NCBI GenBank assembly: GCA_020200195.1
Contig: JAIVJE010000100.1
Location: 6,779 to 14,870 of the forward strand
Reading direction: 5' to 3'
Source: Acidobacteriota bacterium
GTDB lineage: Bacteria; Acidobacteriota; Vicinamibacteria; Vicinamibacterales; 2-12-FULL-66-21
DNA length: 8,092 nucleotides
The notes beneath the pieces are model-generated. The model was not told where the DNA came from, made no database searches, and saw only the letters and a program-made list of their open reading frames with translations. Shown here in pieces: positions 1 to 6,487 of the stretch. Position 1 is the first letter of the stretch, and every line of letters begins with the position of its first letter. A program made the translations under genes and the position numbers.

Positions 1-125
1 CCCTCGACCTTGATGGACAACGGGTAAACCACCAGCGCGAACAGCGCGGCGTTGACGAGCAGTCCAATCATGAGCGGCCAGAAAATACGCCGCTTCTCCG
101 ACAGGATCCGGCGCATGTTCGTCAC
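1..125 (-). CDS. pilO: PilO-like pilus/secretion alignment protein, N-terminal fragment
   Basis: Partial gene leaving the window at base 1; only about 41 N-terminal residues are visible. The peptide starts with a short basic cytoplasmic stretch (MRRILSEKRRIFW) followed by one hydrophobic segment (roughly PLMIGLLVNAALFALVVYPL), which is the bitopic topology of PilO/GspM-type proteins. PilO pairs with PilN through periplasmic coiled-coil and ferredoxin-like domains, linking the cytoplasmic motor to the outer-membrane secretin. Those domains lie outside the window. I chose the GTG at 125 because it overlaps the pilN TGA as GTGA and has a GAGAGG about 9 bases upstream. The in-frame ATG at 116 is the alternative. 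The identification rests on topology and its place directly after pilM and pilN, so the family call is partly inference. Confidence 0.7.
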   Translation of the reverse strand, partial: MTNMRRILSEKRRIFWPLMIGLLVNAALFALVVYPLSIKVE

Positions 126-715
126 GGCTGTGCGCCTCTCGCCGGCGATCCGGCCGGCACCGGCTCGGTCCCCGTATAAACGGCCTCGATGGTCGCCCGC
201 CGCAGGCCATCGTCCGTCGTGTCCTGCTGCAGGAGGCTGACCTCATCAAAGGCGCCCGTCCCCTCGAGCTTCTCCATGAACTCGTCGACGTCTTCGGCGC
301 GACGTCCCAGCACGACGAGCGTCACCGTGGTGACTCCGTCCTCGACGCGTGGCCGGATCGATGAAAGCATCACATCCGGCGGAAGCGTGGACTCGAGGTG
401 GTTGAAAAACGCCGTCCAGGAGAACGTCCGCTGATCGATGAGCGCGTTCGCCTCCTGTGCGGCGGCCACGACGAGCTCGAGCTGATCCTGGTTGATGCCA
501 CGGCGGATCTGCGCGGCGTCGGCGGAGAGTCGCGCGGCCTCGGCTCGATCGCGGCTGACCCCGGCCGCCAGCTCGGTGTTGGTGCGCGACAGCGTCACGA
601 TCCGGACGATGTTGAAGGCGGTCAGGACGAGCACCAGGATAGCGGCGGCCACCAGCGCGACGTGCACGGCGCGCTCGTTGTAGAACGGACGGGTCGAAAG
701 GTTCGTGCGCAGCAC
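122..715 (-). CDS. pilN: PilN-like fimbrial assembly protein
   Basis: Predicted 197-residue bitopic inner-membrane protein of the PilN/fimbrial assembly family. The N-terminus carries NLSTRPFYNER (residues 5-15), which corresponds to the short cytoplasmic peptide by which PilN docks onto PilM. A single transmembrane helix follows at about residues 18-40. Next comes a predicted coiled-coil stretch (about 44-95) and a small alpha/beta domain (about 97-180) of the kind that dimerises with PilO in the periplasm. The tail (185-197) is rich in Pro, Gly and Ala and probably disordered. Translation starts at a GTG that shares one base with the pilM stop (TAGTG), implying translational coupling. The length is normal for the family. 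Sequence conservation in PilN is low, so the call leans on the N-terminal motif, topology and gene order. Confidence 0.82.
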   Translation of the reverse strand: MLRTNLSTRPFYNERAVHVALVAAAILVLVLTAFNIVRIVTLSRTNTELAAGVSRDRAEAARLSADAAQIRRGINQDQLELVVAAAQEANALIDQRTFSWTAFFNHLESTLPPDVMLSSIRPRVEDGVTTVTLVVLGRRAEDVDEFMEKLEGTGAFDEVSLLQQDTTDDGLRRATIEAVYTGTEPVPAGSPARGAQP

Positions 716-1692
716 TACGCGACGCGCTCCCGCAAGAGTATGCCCATGGAGGGGGTGAGCGCGTCGAGTAGTTCCGGTCCCGCGCCGATCCGATCCCGCA
801 TCGACGCGGCGGCACGGAAATCGATCGGTTCCACGCGCGCACCGATGCGCTCTTCGAGTGTGCGGCGCAGGCGCTCGGCCGGCTCGGCACCCTGCGCCGA
901 CGCGCCGGCGAGGACGACCCGGCTGAATCCACCGCCGCCCAGCCGGTCCTCGTGGTACATCGCCGTCTGGTGGACGAGATCCGCCAGGTCCGCATCACCG
1001 CTGCTGGCGCGGTTGCGAAAGAAGACGAGCGTGCCACCTCGGACGACGACCAGCGTCCAGTAGTCACGCGCGACATGCACGAGGAGCCAGTCGCCCTGAG
1101 ACTGCGATCCGAAGGCAGCCAGCATCGCATTCATCACGTTGAAGGTGGCGAGATCGATCAGTCCCGCATGCACACCCGCCGCCTCGCAGGCGCGCTCGTA
1201 GCTCTGAATGATGTCCCTGCGCGCCACCGTGACCACGTACTCCCGGCCCGCGCCCGCCACGTCGATGCCAGGCTGCCAGGCCACCTGTGCGTCTTCGATG
1301 CGGAACGGAGCGGCCTTGCGGACCTGCCACTGAATGAGCTGCTCGAGGTCCTGGGCACGGGCGGGGACTTTCTCGAAGCGGATGAGCGAGACCTTCGCAA
1401 CGATATCGGGAAGCACCAGCGCAATCCGGCGGACGCGCGGCGCCGTTTTGTCGACCACGCCTTTGATCGCCGCCGCCAGCGCCGCCGTGTTGTGCACGTT
1501 CACGGTGTTGAGCGCCGGTTCGACGGCGCCCACCGGCAGCTGTGCGTTGGCATAGGCGGACACCACGCGCGTCCCACCCTGCTCGGCCAGCGATACCGCG
1601 GTCACGCGCGTGGCGGTAATCTCCACCGCGACGGACGGAGGGGGACTGGACAGCAATCCGGACGCCGACGAAGCCGGGCGGCGAGGGCTCAT
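715..1692 (-). CDS. pilM: PilM-like cytoplasmic assembly protein with degenerate nucleotide-binding motifs
   Basis: Predicted 325-residue cytoplasmic protein with the PilM/actin-like fold. It would sit at the membrane, bind the N-terminal peptide of PilN and connect to the assembly ATPase. Recognisable PilM-like blocks are the central RFEKVP...LEQLIQWQVRKAAPF region (about 105-130), the VTVARRDII segment (154-162) and AGLIDLATFNVMNA (176-189). The ATP-binding motifs of typical PilM look worn. The first phosphate loop reads VEITATRVTAVS (23-34) instead of an Asp-Ile-Gly-Ser type loop ending in Lys. The second reads HVARDYWT (206-213), and the adenosine motif reads VLAGASA (260-266). The start is the ATG at 1692, which overlaps the pilB stop as ATGA. 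The open frame runs on upstream to 1908, but that part lies wholly inside pilB. The residues before about 20 are Ser/Pro-rich and probably flexible. Confidence 0.82.
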   Translation of the reverse strand: MSPRRPASSASGLLSSPPPSVAVEITATRVTAVSLAEQGGTRVVSAYANAQLPVGAVEPALNTVNVHNTAALAAAIKGVVDKTAPRVRRIALVLPDIVAKVSLIRFEKVPARAQDLEQLIQWQVRKAAPFRIEDAQVAWQPGIDVAGAGREYVVTVARRDIIQSYERACEAAGVHAGLIDLATFNVMNAMLAAFGSQSQGDWLLVHVARDYWTLVVVRGGTLVFFRNRASSGDADLADLVHQTAMYHEDRLGGGGFSRVVLAGASAQGAEPAERLRRTLEERIGARVEPIDFRAAASMRDRIGAGPELLDALTPSMGILLRERVA

Positions 1693-3356
1693 TCGACGAA
1701 AGTGACCTTGTTGATCTCGCGCAGGGTGGTCGTACCGTTCATGACCCGTTCGACCGCGGACTCGCGCAGCAGCCGCATGCCTTCGTCCCGTGCGGCCTTC
1801 TTGATCTCGGAGCTTGCGCGGCGGGCCAGGATCATCTCGCGGATGTTGTCGGACAGATCGAGCAGCTCGCAGATCGCGGTCCGCCCTTTGAACCCGGTGC
1901 CCGAACATTCGATGCAGCCGGCGCCTTCGAAGAACCGGCCGCTGTGTTCGAGAGACGGGTCCAGCGCAGACTCTTCGAGCATCGCGCGCGTGATCACAGC
2001 CGGCCGCTTGCAGTGCGCGCAGATGTTACGCACGAGCCGCTGCGCCAGCACGCAGTTCAGCGCCGACACGAACTGATACGCCTCGACGCCCATGTTGAGG
2101 AACCGCCCGAGCACGTCGAGCACGTTGTTCGCGTGAACGGTCGTGAATACCAGATGGCCGGTGAGGGCCGACTGGATCGCGATCTGCGCGGTCTCCGAAT
2201 CGCGGATCTCGCCGACCATGATTTTGTCGGGATCGTGACGCAGGATCGATCGGAGGCCGCGCGCGAACGTCAGACCTTTTTTCTCGTTGATCGGAATCTG
2301 GGTGATGCCGCGAAGCTGATACTCGACGGGATCCTCGATCGTGATGATCTTGTCTTCGATCGATTTGATCTCCGACAGCGCCGCGTACAGTGTCGTCGTC
2401 TTTCCGCTGCCGGTCGGCCCGGTGACGAGAACCATGCCGTAGGGCTCGGCGATGTACTTGCGGAAGCGTCGAAGCTCCTGATCGGGGAATCCGAGAATGT
2501 CCAAGCGAAGCTCGTGGAACTGCTCGCTGATCGACTCCTTGTCCAGGATCCGGATGACGGCGTCCTCGCCGTGCACGCTCGGCATCACCGAGACGCGGAA
2601 GTCGATCGTCTTGCCCGGCATCCGGAGCCTGAAGCGACCGTCCTGGGGAACGCGCTTCTCGGCGATGTCCAGCTCCGCCATCACCTTCACGCGTGAGATG
2701 ATCGTGCTGTGGAAGCGCTTGTCGATTGGCCGCATCGCCGGCTGCAGCACCCCGTCGATGCGGTACTTCACATAGACCGCGTCGTCCTGAGTCTCGATGT
2801 GGATGTCACTCGCGCGCCGCTGAATCGCGCTGTAGAGCGTCGTGTCCACCAGCCGGATGACGGGACTTGAATCAGCCGTCAGCTTGTCGACGGTCAGCTG
2901 CTCGTCGCCCGATTCGTCCTCGTGCAGAAGCTGGAGCTGGAAGCTTTCGGTCGCTTCTTCGAGAACGCGCGTCGAGCTCTCGCTCTTCTTGAGGATTGCT
3001 TCGATGGCGGTGCGCGTACCCACCGTCACCTTGATCGGCGTGGCCAGCAGCACGGCGAGCTCGTCGATCATCGGAAGGTCGGTGGGATCCGAGACGACAA
3101 TGACCAGCGCCTGTCCTTCGCGGCGATACGGGACGAACCCGTAGCGCAACATCAGGTCCGCCGGAATCGCACGGAACAGCTCGTGATCGATGCTGAACTG
3201 CGCGAGGTCGACGAATGCCAGACGGTAGCGTTCCGCCAGCCGGCGCGCCTGTGCCGTTTCGGCCGCCTGATCGACAACGGTCGGCTCGTCCGGAAGGCCG
3301 ACGTACAGGTTCGGCTCGGCGCCGTTCACGACGGAAGGATGTGGTTTCCCGTTCAC
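1689..3356 (-). CDS. pilB: PilB/GspE-family assembly ATPase
   Basis: Predicted 555-residue hexameric ATPase powering pilin or pseudopilin polymerisation at the inner-membrane base. It has a T2SSE N-terminal domain at about residues 36-125 (ARRLAERY, AFVDL, IPADLMLRYGFVP), a linking N2 domain at about 160-275, and the RecA-like core. Visible motifs are Walker A GPTGSGKT (313-320), the Asp box IEDPVE (340-345), Walker B with DPDKIMVGEIRD (375-386) and the His box TGHLVFTTVH (399-408). A tetracysteine metal-binding site CxxC/CxxC sits at 446/449 and 481/484, as in PilB and GspE but not PilT, so this is the extension rather than the retraction motor. The length is typical. The start is the GTG at 3356, overlapping the pilC TGA as GTGA. 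PilB and GspE cannot be told apart reliably from sequence alone; neighbours PilM, PilN and PilO favour a pilus-type machine. Confidence 0.95.
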   Translation of the reverse strand: MNGKPHPSVVNGAEPNLYVGLPDEPTVVDQAAETAQARRLAERYRLAFVDLAQFSIDHELFRAIPADLMLRYGFVPYRREGQALVIVVSDPTDLPMIDELAVLLATPIKVTVGTRTAIEAILKKSESSTRVLEEATESFQLQLLHEDESGDEQLTVDKLTADSSPVIRLVDTTLYSAIQRRASDIHIETQDDAVYVKYRIDGVLQPAMRPIDKRFHSTIISRVKVMAELDIAEKRVPQDGRFRLRMPGKTIDFRVSVMPSVHGEDAVIRILDKESISEQFHELRLDILGFPDQELRRFRKYIAEPYGMVLVTGPTGSGKTTTLYAALSEIKSIEDKIITIEDPVEYQLRGITQIPINEKKGLTFARGLRSILRHDPDKIMVGEIRDSETAQIAIQSALTGHLVFTTVHANNVLDVLGRFLNMGVEAYQFVSALNCVLAQRLVRNICAHCKRPAVITRAMLEESALDPSLEHSGRFFEGAGCIECSGTGFKGRTAICELLDLSDNIREMILARRASSEIKKAARDEGMRLLRESAVERVMNGTTTLREINKVTFVE

Positions 3357-4561
3357 TGAGTGAGCCCCGACATGTTGAACAGTGGCATATACAGCGACAG
3401 CAGCAGGCCGGCGATCACGAGCCCCATCACGACGAGCAGGATCGGCTCGACGAGGGTAATGAACCGCCCGAGGTTCGTTTCGATCTCTTCGTCGTAGAAG
3501 TCCGCCAGGCTGTTCAGCATCTCCTGTAGCGCGCCGGTGGACTCGCCGACTTCAACCATCTTGATCGCGACGTCGGGAAATGCGCCGCTGCCTTCCAATG
3601 CAAGCGAGAGCGCGCGACCTTCCCGCACCTGCTGAGCCGCGCTCTGGAGCTCGCGCGAGAGGTAGCGGTTCTTGATCGACCTCGCGGATACCTCGATCGC
3701 GTTCACGAGCGGAATGCCTCCGCCGAGCAGCGTGGCCAGCGTCCGAGCCGCCTGTGAGGTCGCGAACTTGCGCGCTACCGGTCCGATCGCCGGTACCGCC
3801 AGGAGCCATCGGTCGACGCGCTCGCGCTGGCCCGGCTGTGTCAGCCAGAGCCACACAGCGGCACCCACCGCCAGCAGCACCAGCAAGAGCACCAGGAAGT
3901 AGGTTCCCGCAAACTTCGACACCGCCACGATCGCACGCGTGGACATCGGCAATTCCTGACCGAACTGGTCGTAAAACGAACCGAACTCCGGCACCACGCG
4001 CAGCACGATGATCGCCACGACGATCAGCGAGAGCGCCAGCAGGACCGCCGGATAAATCAGCGCGGACAGTGTCTTCCGTCTCACCGTCGCCACGACTTTG
4101 ACGTAGGCGACATAACGGCGGATGACCTGCTCGAGGTTACCGCTCTTCTCTCCCGCCATGAGCGAGGCGGTGTAGACGCCGGGAAATAGCGCGCCGTGCG
4201 CCTCGAACGCCTCCGACAACGAGCTGCCGCCGCGCACCCGCTCGTGCACATCGTCCAGCACGGCTTTGAACAGCGGGTGTGTTACACGTCGCCGGAGAAT
4301 CTCGAGAGACTGGACGAGCGGCATACCCGCTTTGAGGAGGGTCGCGAGCTCCTGGTTGAACACCAGGAACTCCCGCGTTTTGATGCGCGCGCGTGTGGGG
4401 AGCGCCAGCGAGCCGAGCGCCATCCGGCCGGCTCGCTGGACGGCGAGCACGTAAAGGCCGCGCTCCTCGAATTCGCGCCGAAGCCGCGCTTCGCTCTCCG
4501 CGGCATACACGCCTTCGATGATCTCCCCGCCCGGAGTGCCAAGCCGGCAGCGGAATTCCAT
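3353..4561 (-). CDS. pilC: PilC/GspF-family inner-membrane platform protein
   Basis: Predicted 402-residue polytopic membrane protein that forms the platform rotated or moved by the assembly ATPase. It shows the two tandem T2SF domains of the family. The first contains FNQELATLLKAGMPL (68-82) and GEKSGNLEQV (137-146). The second contains the matching ATLLGGGIPLVNAIE (276-290) and GESTGALQEML (339-349). Three transmembrane segments are predicted at about 166-190, 217-240 and 370-393, and the C-terminal MPLFNMSGL is typical of PilC/GspF. The N-terminal 50 residues (EFRCRLGTPGGEIIEG, EARLRREFEERGLYVLAV) match the usual cytoplasmic lead-in. It is the first gene of the operon; the ATG at 4561 has only a weak GGGACGGGCG-like stretch upstream. 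It is complete, with a normal length for the family. Confidence 0.94.
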   Translation of the reverse strand: MEFRCRLGTPGGEIIEGVYAAESEARLRREFEERGLYVLAVQRAGRMALGSLALPTRARIKTREFLVFNQELATLLKAGMPLVQSLEILRRRVTHPLFKAVLDDVHERVRGGSSLSEAFEAHGALFPGVYTASLMAGEKSGNLEQVIRRYVAYVKVVATVRRKTLSALIYPAVLLALSLIVVAIIVLRVVPEFGSFYDQFGQELPMSTRAIVAVSKFAGTYFLVLLLVLLAVGAAVWLWLTQPGQRERVDRWLLAVPAIGPVARKFATSQAARTLATLLGGGIPLVNAIEVSARSIKNRYLSRELQSAAQQVREGRALSLALEGSGAFPDVAIKMVEVGESTGALQEMLNSLADFYDEEIETNLGRFITLVEPILLVVMGLVIAGLLLSLYMPLFNMSGLTQ

Positions 4562-4758
4562 GTCAGCGGGCGCCCGTCCCCGCTTCGGCGCAACATCTTG
4601 TCAATGCGGACATTATCGGCAGATCGGCACGTGAATTATATAACAGCCGACGCCTCGGACCGGGCGAAGGCACGACGACATCTCTCAACTTAGACAGGAA
4701 AACGGGCCGGACGGCTGGCGGTGGGGGGATTCGAAAGGGGGTCGCCCGCTCCCCTGCT
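4562..4758 (-). promoter_or_regulatory. Intergenic region with candidate pilC operon promoter
   Basis: This 197-bp non-coding gap separates the transglycosylase from pilC. On the minus strand a perfect TATAAT lies at 4640-4635 within an AT-rich island (about 4634-4643) in otherwise GC-rich DNA. Transcription from it would start near 4628 and leave a leader of about 67 bases. I find no good -35 hexamer 16-18 bases upstream (the sequence there is near CCGGTC). A perfect TTGACA at 4604-4599 has no -10 at the right distance. The site is plausible but unproven. I see no convincing terminator for the transglycosylase; the G/C tracts near 4730-4755 do not form a good hairpin. Confidence 0.4.
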
Positions 4759-5142
4759 CTACTGCACGCCGGCGAGCGAGAGGATCTTTGTGACGTAGTT
4801 GCGCGTTTCGCGATACGGCGGAACGCCGTTGAACTTCTTCACAGCGCCTTCACCCGCGTTGTAGGCCGCCAGCGCGAGCTCGACACCCCAGCGGTCGATC
4901 AACCCCTTGAGGTGCCTGACCCCCGCCGCCACGTTCGCCTTCGGGTCAAATGGGTTGCGCAGCTTGTATTCCCGGGCCGTCGACGGCATGATCTGCATCA
5001 GCCCCATCGCGCCCTTGCGGGACCGTGCCCTCGCCTTGTAGTTCGACTCCACCTGAATCAACGCCCGAACGAGCAACGGATCGACGCCGTGCGCTTCGGA
5101 CGCCGCTGCGATGATCTCGGCGTAGGGGGTCGCTCCCAGCAC
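4759..5142 (-). CDS. Lytic transglycosylase SLT catalytic domain (probably separated from its N-terminus by a frameshift)
   Basis: The 127-residue frame is an almost complete Slt/GH23 goose-lysozyme-like domain, which cleaves the MurNAc-GlcNAc bond of peptidoglycan to give 1,6-anhydro products. The catalytic Glu is in VESNY (Glu32), followed by GAMGLMQIMP (44-53), NPFDPKANVAAGVRHL (63-78) and AAYNAG (92-97), and it ends with NYVTKIL (115-121). This copy has no signal peptide, although such enzymes act in the periplasm. Its GTG start at 5142 has no Shine-Dalgarno-like sequence. Directly upstream, one base out of frame, lies a frame with a signal peptide and an N-terminal domain. Removing one T from the TT at 5146-5147 fuses the two into a protein of about 210 residues. 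I therefore think this is the back half of a broken or mis-sequenced gene rather than an independent gene. Its position upstream of the pilus operon would suit local wall opening for pilus assembly, but that link is inference. Confidence 0.85.
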   Translation of the reverse strand: MLGATPYAEIIAAASEAHGVDPLLVRALIQVESNYKARARSRKGAMGLMQIMPSTAREYKLRNPFDPKANVAAGVRHLKGLIDRWGVELALAAYNAGEGAVKKFNGVPPYRETRNYVTKILSLAGVQ

Positions 5143-5143
5143 A

Positions 5144-5392
5144 TCAACCGGTGGCGACAGGTTCAGGAAAAGGGACCTCGTCCGCTTCGATCTTCTCGAT
5201 CAGGCTCCTGTCGCACGTGACCTCGCCGCCGCCTCGCAGCGTAAGAATCACCGATTCGCCATCGATTCGATGGCTCTTGACCGACAGAGTCCGCCCGGAA
5301 GAGAGGAAGACGATCTCGGCGGATGCCGGCACAGCCGTTCCCACCAAGACAAACGTCGCCGCACAAGCCGACAGCAGAGCCCGATGCATCAT
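5144..5392 (-). CDS. Signal peptide and N-terminal domain of the frameshifted lytic transglycosylase
   Basis: An 82-residue exported small protein as read. A signal peptide runs over about residues 1-25 from the ATG at 5392: a His/Arg n-region, a hydrophobic core (ALLSACAATFVLVGTA) and the cleavage motif PASA before EIVF. The mature part (IVFLSSGRTLSVKSHRIDGE, then LTLRGGGEVTCDRSLIEKIE) looks like a small beta-rich domain. The frame stops at TGA 5146-5144, immediately before the SLT domain in another frame. From memory, similar N-terminal domains precede SLT domains in single proteins of related bacteria, so I read this as the front half of one gene. The ATG at 5413 is also in frame, but starting at 5392 or 5389 gives a more typical signal peptide and puts an AGGATGG about 9-12 bases upstream. 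If real on its own, it would be a small periplasmic protein of unknown role. Confidence 0.6.
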   Translation of the reverse strand: MMHRALLSACAATFVLVGTAVPASAEIVFLSSGRTLSVKSHRIDGESVILTLRGGGEVTCDRSLIEKIEADEVPFPEPVATG

Positions 5393-5529
5393 GTGGAGGA
5401 ACCATCCTAGCATCGGGGTGCGGTTGTGTCCAGATTTACTACAGTAGAGCTGCCTTTGGGTAGGAAAGACGCCCCTCGAGCTGCATGAAGGACAAACTGA
5501 AGGGTCCCCCTTGAGTTCCCCCGGGAAGT
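5393..5529. other. Intergenic gap with no supported gene
   Basis: These bases lie between the transglycosylase N-terminal frame and the lipoprotein gene, both on the minus strand. I find no open frame with coding character, no strong promoter hexamer pair and no convincing terminator. There is an imperfect palindrome around 5438-5448 and a C-rich stretch near 5503-5522, neither of which I can interpret. Confidence 0.5.
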
Positions 5530-6396
5530 TCAGGACTTCGGCTCGATGAACGCGTGGAATACTCGGATACCCAGCTCGCGCGTGTCGTTCGCCCCCGTTG
5601 GCGTGAATGTCCGATCCACCTCGATGACCATTTCGGTCATGTCGCCGGGCCCGAGCTGGGTCGTTGAGACCGGGAACGTCATGAGCTTGCGATCCTTCGA
5701 GTCGGCCGTGAACGTGTCGATGACCTGGTCACCCACGCGAATGGTCACCTGTTGTGGCGGGTTGAAAAGGTCGGCGCGCGCGTCCCACTCGAGATAAAAC
5801 GTGGAGTCCTTCCGGGGATTCCGGAACGAGATCGTCGCAGTCTTCCGGGTCCACTGCCATTCGGAGGCGGGGTTGTCCGACGCCACCTCCGCCGGATGCC
5901 ATCCATCCTTATAGATCAAGAAGACGTTCTCCGAGACCGGCAACAGTTGGAACTTCGAGACGACGTACTCGCGCCGCGTGGTTTCGGTGCCACTGAGCGT
6001 GAGCCGTTTGCCGGAGGACGGCATGTACAGCCCGACGCGCATGGCCGCTTCGCCAATGTATGGGTAATTGGGTACGAAGACCGTGCGCGTGTATTCCACC
6101 TTCTGCCCCGGCTTCCAGCTCGAGGTCGGCACGGCGGGCAGATGGTCCTCCGTCCAGAGCTGTTCATCTTCCGGGTCGAGAACGTGGACGAAGACCCAGT
6201 AGTCCCCGTCAATCTTTGCGTTCTGCGCGACGTCGAACCGGTAGGTGATCCTCACCGGACTCCCGATCGGTACGCGATCGCGGCTCAGAGAGACCGACGG
6301 CGTCGCGACCGGAGGCTCGTCGGGCGGCTTGCTGCTACACCCGACCGCAACGACAGCGAGGAATATGGAGAGTTGCTTCCAGCGGCAAGACATCAT
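5530..6396 (-). CDS. Predicted lipoprotein of unknown function, two beta-rich halves
   Basis: Predicted 288-residue exported lipoprotein. From the ATG at 6396 the N-terminus is a short basic region (CRWKQ), a hydrophobic core (LSIFLAVVAV) and a lipobox-like AVGC with Cys20 as the lipidation site, followed by a Pro-rich linker to about residue 34. The first half (about 35-155) reads as an Ig-like or beta-sandwich domain with the striking stretch DYWVFVHVLD (65-74) and VPNYPYIGEAAMRVGLY (108-124). The second half (about 158-285) contains WQWTRKTATISFRN (180-193), VGDQVIDTF (221-229) and ends RELGIRVFHAF (273-283); it looks like another beta domain. I recall similar modules in Acidobacteriota glycan-related proteins but cannot name a family. 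The frame extends to a TTG at 6438; I prefer 6396 or 6393 because these give a clean lipoprotein signal. It is transcribed divergently from the BMC gene; no functional link is shown. Confidence 0.75.
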   Translation of the reverse strand: MMSCRWKQLSIFLAVVAVGCSSKPPDEPPVATPSVSLSRDRVPIGSPVRITYRFDVAQNAKIDGDYWVFVHVLDPEDEQLWTEDHLPAVPTSSWKPGQKVEYTRTVFVPNYPYIGEAAMRVGLYMPSSGKRLTLSGTETTRREYVVSKFQLLPVSENVFLIYKDGWHPAEVASDNPASEWQWTRKTATISFRNPRKDSTFYLEWDARADLFNPPQQVTIRVGDQVIDTFTADSKDRKLMTFPVSTTQLGPGDMTEMVIEVDRTFTPTGANDTRELGIRVFHAFIEPKS

Positions 6397-6487
6397 TGAG
6401 AGCCCGAGATGGTACCGCAGTTGTTCGAGGTACTGCAATATGTTAGGTTTACTCGGTTTACGTCCCCAGACTCAGAAGGATCAATGA
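6397..6487. promoter_or_regulatory. Divergent intergenic region with paired direct repeats
   Basis: This 91-bp region must hold the start signals for the lipoprotein gene (leftward) and the BMC gene (rightward). It contains GGTACCGCA at 6411-6419 and GGTACTGCA at 6429-6437, differing in one base and 18 bp apart, then GGTTTAC twice at 6446-6452 and 6455-6461, 9 bp apart. Such same-strand repeats can be binding sites for a regulator contacting successive turns of one DNA face, but this is inference. No clear sigma-70 hexamer pair is seen in either direction. Confidence 0.4.
6474..6480 (+). promoter_or_regulatory. Ribosome binding site of the BMC shell gene
   Basis: AGAAGGA ends 7 bases before the ATG at 6488. 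It decides between two closely spaced ATGs: the one at 6484 leads to a stop after three codons, so 6488 is the true start. Confidence 0.75.

Noticed and set aside
246..1130. Minus-strand open frame of 294 codons overlapping pilN and pilM in another frame
   Set aside because: Ser/Arg-rich composition with no motif; it is a frame shadow of the two real genes.
952..2076. Long plus-strand open frame of 374 codons opposite pilM and pilB
   Set aside because: It lies entirely antisense to two well-recognised genes, is very rich in Arg/His/Asp as expected from the complement of GC-rich coding DNA, and shows no domain motif.
1944..2696. Plus-strand open frame of 250 codons opposite pilB
   Set aside because: Antisense to the conserved ATPase core, Arg/Asp-rich and without a recognisable domain.
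4599..4604. Perfect TTGACA on the minus strand upstream of pilC
   Set aside because: No -10-like hexamer occurs 16-18 bases downstream (the position reads GGGGAC), so it cannot be called a promoter on its own.
4625..4640. Possible sigma-54 site on the plus strand (CGGCAC...TTAT)
   Set aside because: The GG lacks the required GC ten bases further on, and there is no plus-strand gene downstream.
4725..4758. G-rich/C-rich tracts after the transglycosylase as a terminator
   Set aside because: Only a 4-5 base stem with a large loop and a three-base T-run can be drawn; too weak to call.
5438..5448. Near-palindrome CTACAGTAG as an operator
   Set aside because: Short, with a centre mismatch, and no matching copy elsewhere in the window; easily due to chance.
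5500..5530. C/G-rich tract after the lipoprotein gene as an intrinsic terminator
   Set aside because: The C tracts are direct rather than inverted repeats and no T-run follows on the minus strand.
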